NCBI GenBank assembly: GCA_007692665.1
Contig: REBP01000169.1
Location: 1 to 33,548, forward strand
DNA: 33,548 bases
DNA from: Gemmatimonadales bacterium
GTDB lineage: Bacteria > Gemmatimonadota > Gemmatimonadetes > Longimicrobiales > Gaopeijiaceae
Direction: 5' to 3'
Shown here: piece by piece, positions 32,181-33,548 of the stretch
Position numbering within the stretch: the first letter of the stretch is position 1
Layout: the number at the start of each line of letters is the position of its first letter
Position numbers and translations under genes: made by a program
Notes under the pieces: model-generated
Databases searched by the model: none
Seen by the model: the letters and a program-made list of their open reading frames with translations, nothing else
What the model was told of the DNA's origin: nothing

Positions 32181-32399
32181 TCAATCGGGCGGGCATCCTA
32201 TTTCAGAAAAGAAGCACGTATAGTTGCACAAACCATGTTCGTTGCACCCCACAAACCAGCATATTTCTCCCTCGGTCGTCGAGGGCATACACCAAGGGCA
32301 ATCCCAAGTATCCATACAACCCTCGCTGGCGAGAAGTATCTGAGCTCCAGCGACTACAGCCAACACAGTAGCAGAAACAGCAAGAAGAGCCGACTTCAT
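32181..32399 (-). CDS. Small exported eight-cysteine peptide, copy 2
   Basis: A 72-residue protein. The signal peptide MKSALLAVSATVLAVVAGAQ is followed by a short mature part with eight Cys: EGC, DC, PWC, EIC, VGC, GLC, YTC and IGC. The C-terminus FFSEIGCPPD matches the paralogue at 32480-32707. The start is fixed by GGAGG seven bases upstream. No known family is recognised. GC is lower here than in the rest of the window, suggesting transfer. Confidence 0.75.
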   Translation of the reverse strand: MKSALLAVSATVLAVVAGAQILLASEGCMDTWDCPWCMPSTTEGEICWFVGCNEHGLCNYTCFFSEIGCPPD

Positions 32400-32479
32400 C
32401 TTCCTACCTCCTGATCTCGAGGACACTGTGGTTTCGGATCTATTCCACTCCCAGCGGGCTTTCACGGCAAGCGCATCCC

Positions 32480-32707
32480 TCAATCTGGAGGGCACCCTGC
32501 CTCGCTCTCAAAACAGGTATACTTGCACTCCCCCCCGATACAATGCGTGTGAATGCAGACATCCCACTCAGGATCATCTTCGTGGCAGTAGGGGCACTTC
32601 GGATCCGATGGACAGCCATCCGTCAAGACCAACGCGGCCGACGGTATTGCGATTGCAAGTGACAAGACGAGCAAGAGCGATCTGGCGCCATGCTTTGCGA
32701 CTTCCAC
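32480..32707 (-). CDS. Small exported eight-cysteine peptide, copy 1
   Basis: A 75-residue protein. A hydrophobic signal segment (SLLLVLSLAIAIPSAALV) is followed by eight Cys in the same order as the downstream paralogue: DGC, KC, PYC, DVC, HC, EC, YTC and AGC, with the shared ending ESEAGCPPD. The mature part is acidic and has paired His (CIHTHC), so metal binding is possible. GTG at 32707 is chosen because GAGG lies six bases upstream; an upstream TTG at 32713 abuts the Shine-Dalgarno. It is the first gene of the peptide-thioredoxin-propeller operon. Confidence 0.72.
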   Translation of the reverse strand: MEVAKHGARSLLLVLSLAIAIPSAALVLTDGCPSDPKCPYCHEDDPEWDVCIHTHCIGGECKYTCFESEAGCPPD

Positions 32708-32910
32708 GCGCAACCTCTCTTCGGGATGGTTCAGGAAAGACCTTAGTGGACGCTACTGAAGCCGAACCATACGACTTCTAAACCCATTTATCAGCGGTAG
32801 CCGGATTGCGCAAGCGGGGTCGTCCCACGGGCGCAAACTGAGCGGGATAAATCGGACCGGGTTTGCCGGAGGCACATTTCTGTGAGCGCATTCTCGGCGG
32901 GATCGCCACC

Positions 32911-33095
32911 GGACTTGGCGTAGAAGGCCTCCTCCCCCTCGGCCGCCAACCATCTCGCGGAACCCGTGCGCATGTGCGAAGCGTGTGCCATTGGTGTGCC
33001 AAACCCTCAATGACGGGACCCCATTACGTGAAGCGGCCCGGTCATGCAACTCGCATGCCTGGGCCGTTTTCGTGGGATGACCTGAATACCCAACG
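32911..33095. repeat. Imperfect direct repeat B (~190 bp) outside the peptide operon
   Basis: This is the partner of 30164-30360. Shared blocks are GGACTTGGCGTAGAAGGCC, TGTGCCAAAC and the hairpin followed by a GATGACCTGAATACCCAACG-like end. The sequence between 32714 and 32910 shows no gene. Confidence 0.6.
33034..33070 (+). terminator. Terminator-like hairpin in repeat B
   Basis: CGGCCCGGTCATGC (33034-33047) pairs with GCATGCCTGGGCCG (33053-33066) with one mismatch and one G-T pair, then TTTT. Compared with repeat A the stem keeps pairing while bases change, for example a G-C pair replaced by C-G. No plus-strand gene precedes it here. Confidence 0.6.
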
Positions 33096-33137
33096 TGGAG
33101 GCGGCGGGAGGGGCCTGCGGTCCGCCTGGCGGCCTGG

Positions 33138-33385
33138 TCCTGGACCGGCTCGGCACACCGCCGACAAGCGAATCTTCCCGGCCATCGACGTGAACAGGTC
33201 CGGCACCCGTCGCGAGGAACTCCTCTTCAGCGGGGCCGAGCTGAACCGCGGCCTACCTGCTTCGGAACTTCCTCGCCGACATGCATCCCTCCGAGGCCAT
33301 CGAGTTCTTCATGGACCGCCTCAAGCGGACGAAGCCAACAACGAATTCCTGGAGTCCATGCAATCGGGGGATGGGGATCCGATCC
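33138..33385 (+). pseudogene. Frameshifted 3' remnant of transcription terminator gene rho
   Basis: Three reading frames in succession give LVLDRL, then ADKRIFPAIDVNRSGTRREELLF followed by AELNR, then AYLLRNFLADMHPSEAIEFFMDRLKRTK and NNEFLESM. Together these are the C-terminal part of Rho, with at least three frame breaks. It cannot encode a functional protein and has no 5' part. It lies just outside repeat B. From 33386 to the window end no gene is seen, only a G-rich run at 33486-33504. Confidence 0.75.
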
Positions 33386-33548
33386 GCAGGCGTCACCCTG
33401 GGCGACGTCGGTTGCCACCGATACCCCTGTGGCCCTTGCGCTTGGGGACGACCGCGCGCTTGGGTCCTAAACTTCCGCTTGACAATTGGGGGAGGGGGGG
33501 GGGGTAGCATTTAAGTAATTTTCGAATCAGGTTGCGCGAACGGCGGAG

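Noticed and set aside
33479-33510. Promoter TTGACA...TAGCAT
   Set aside because: The spacer is 20 bp and consists mainly of G, and no gene start follows within the window.
1-33548. CRISPR array, rRNA genes or replication origin
   Set aside because: No regularly spaced repeats with unique spacers, no rRNA-like stretches and no DnaA-box cluster were seen on reading both strands.

Overview
The window is GC-rich, densely coding bacterial DNA, mostly in tight operons with ATGA-type overlaps. A Sec/lipoprotein-type (clade II-like) NosZ start, many lipoprotein signals and two lipoprotein six-bladed beta-propellers fit Gemmatimonadota best. That assignment is an inference, because no rRNA or other phylogenetic marker is present. 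GC falls visibly at about 32.0-32.8 kb.

Region 1 (1-8.5 kb) concerns nitrogen oxides and redox. The 5' end of nosZ lies behind a lipoprotein cytochrome c on the minus strand. Divergent from it is a five-gene plus-strand operon: two paralogous four-helix proteins resembling the N-terminal part of haem-copper oxidase subunit I, a CopD-like membrane protein, a DUF542/ScdA-N protein and a TIGR04053-like radical SAM/SPASM protein. A HemY-type porphyrinogen oxidase follows on the other strand, co-transcribed with a NarX-like kinase whose phospho-acceptor His is Leu. Divergent from these are an intact PAS-NarX-like kinase and its LuxR-type response regulator. A fasciclin lipoprotein follows.

Region 2 (8.6-12.4 kb) holds a lipoprotein multicopper oxidase with a plastocyanin-like domain fused in front, and a TonB-dependent receptor behind a Fur-like box. 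Four copies of a 19-bp palindrome (7-5-7, consensus near TGTRGGG-N5-CCCTACA) lie upstream of the nos cytochrome, between the two kinase genes, upstream of the fasciclin gene and upstream of the multicopper oxidase. They suggest one regulon of the LuxR-type regulator.

Region 3 (12.5-27.5 kb) is bounded by two 215-bp direct repeats, about 93% identical by eye, each carrying the 3' half of a tRNA-Ala. Inside are a metallophosphoesterase, a DinB-like protein and a copper block: cusCBA, an NTF2-like secreted protein, a CopC-CopD fusion, a CopB-type ATPase and a CusRS-like two-component system. Two promoters in this block carry the same triple 11-bp direct repeat, the expected layout for the OmpR/PhoB-type regulator encoded next to them.

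Region 4 (27.5-33.5 kb) is mosaic. It has a decayed IS3-type transposase, then two convergent modules that each pair exported Cys-rich small proteins with a beta-propeller lipoprotein; one also contains a thioredoxin-fold protein and two paralogous eight-cysteine peptides. The second module is flanked by imperfect direct repeats of about 190 bp carrying terminator-like hairpins, and a frameshifted remnant of rho lies beside the outer repeat. This is the best candidate here for an undescribed system.
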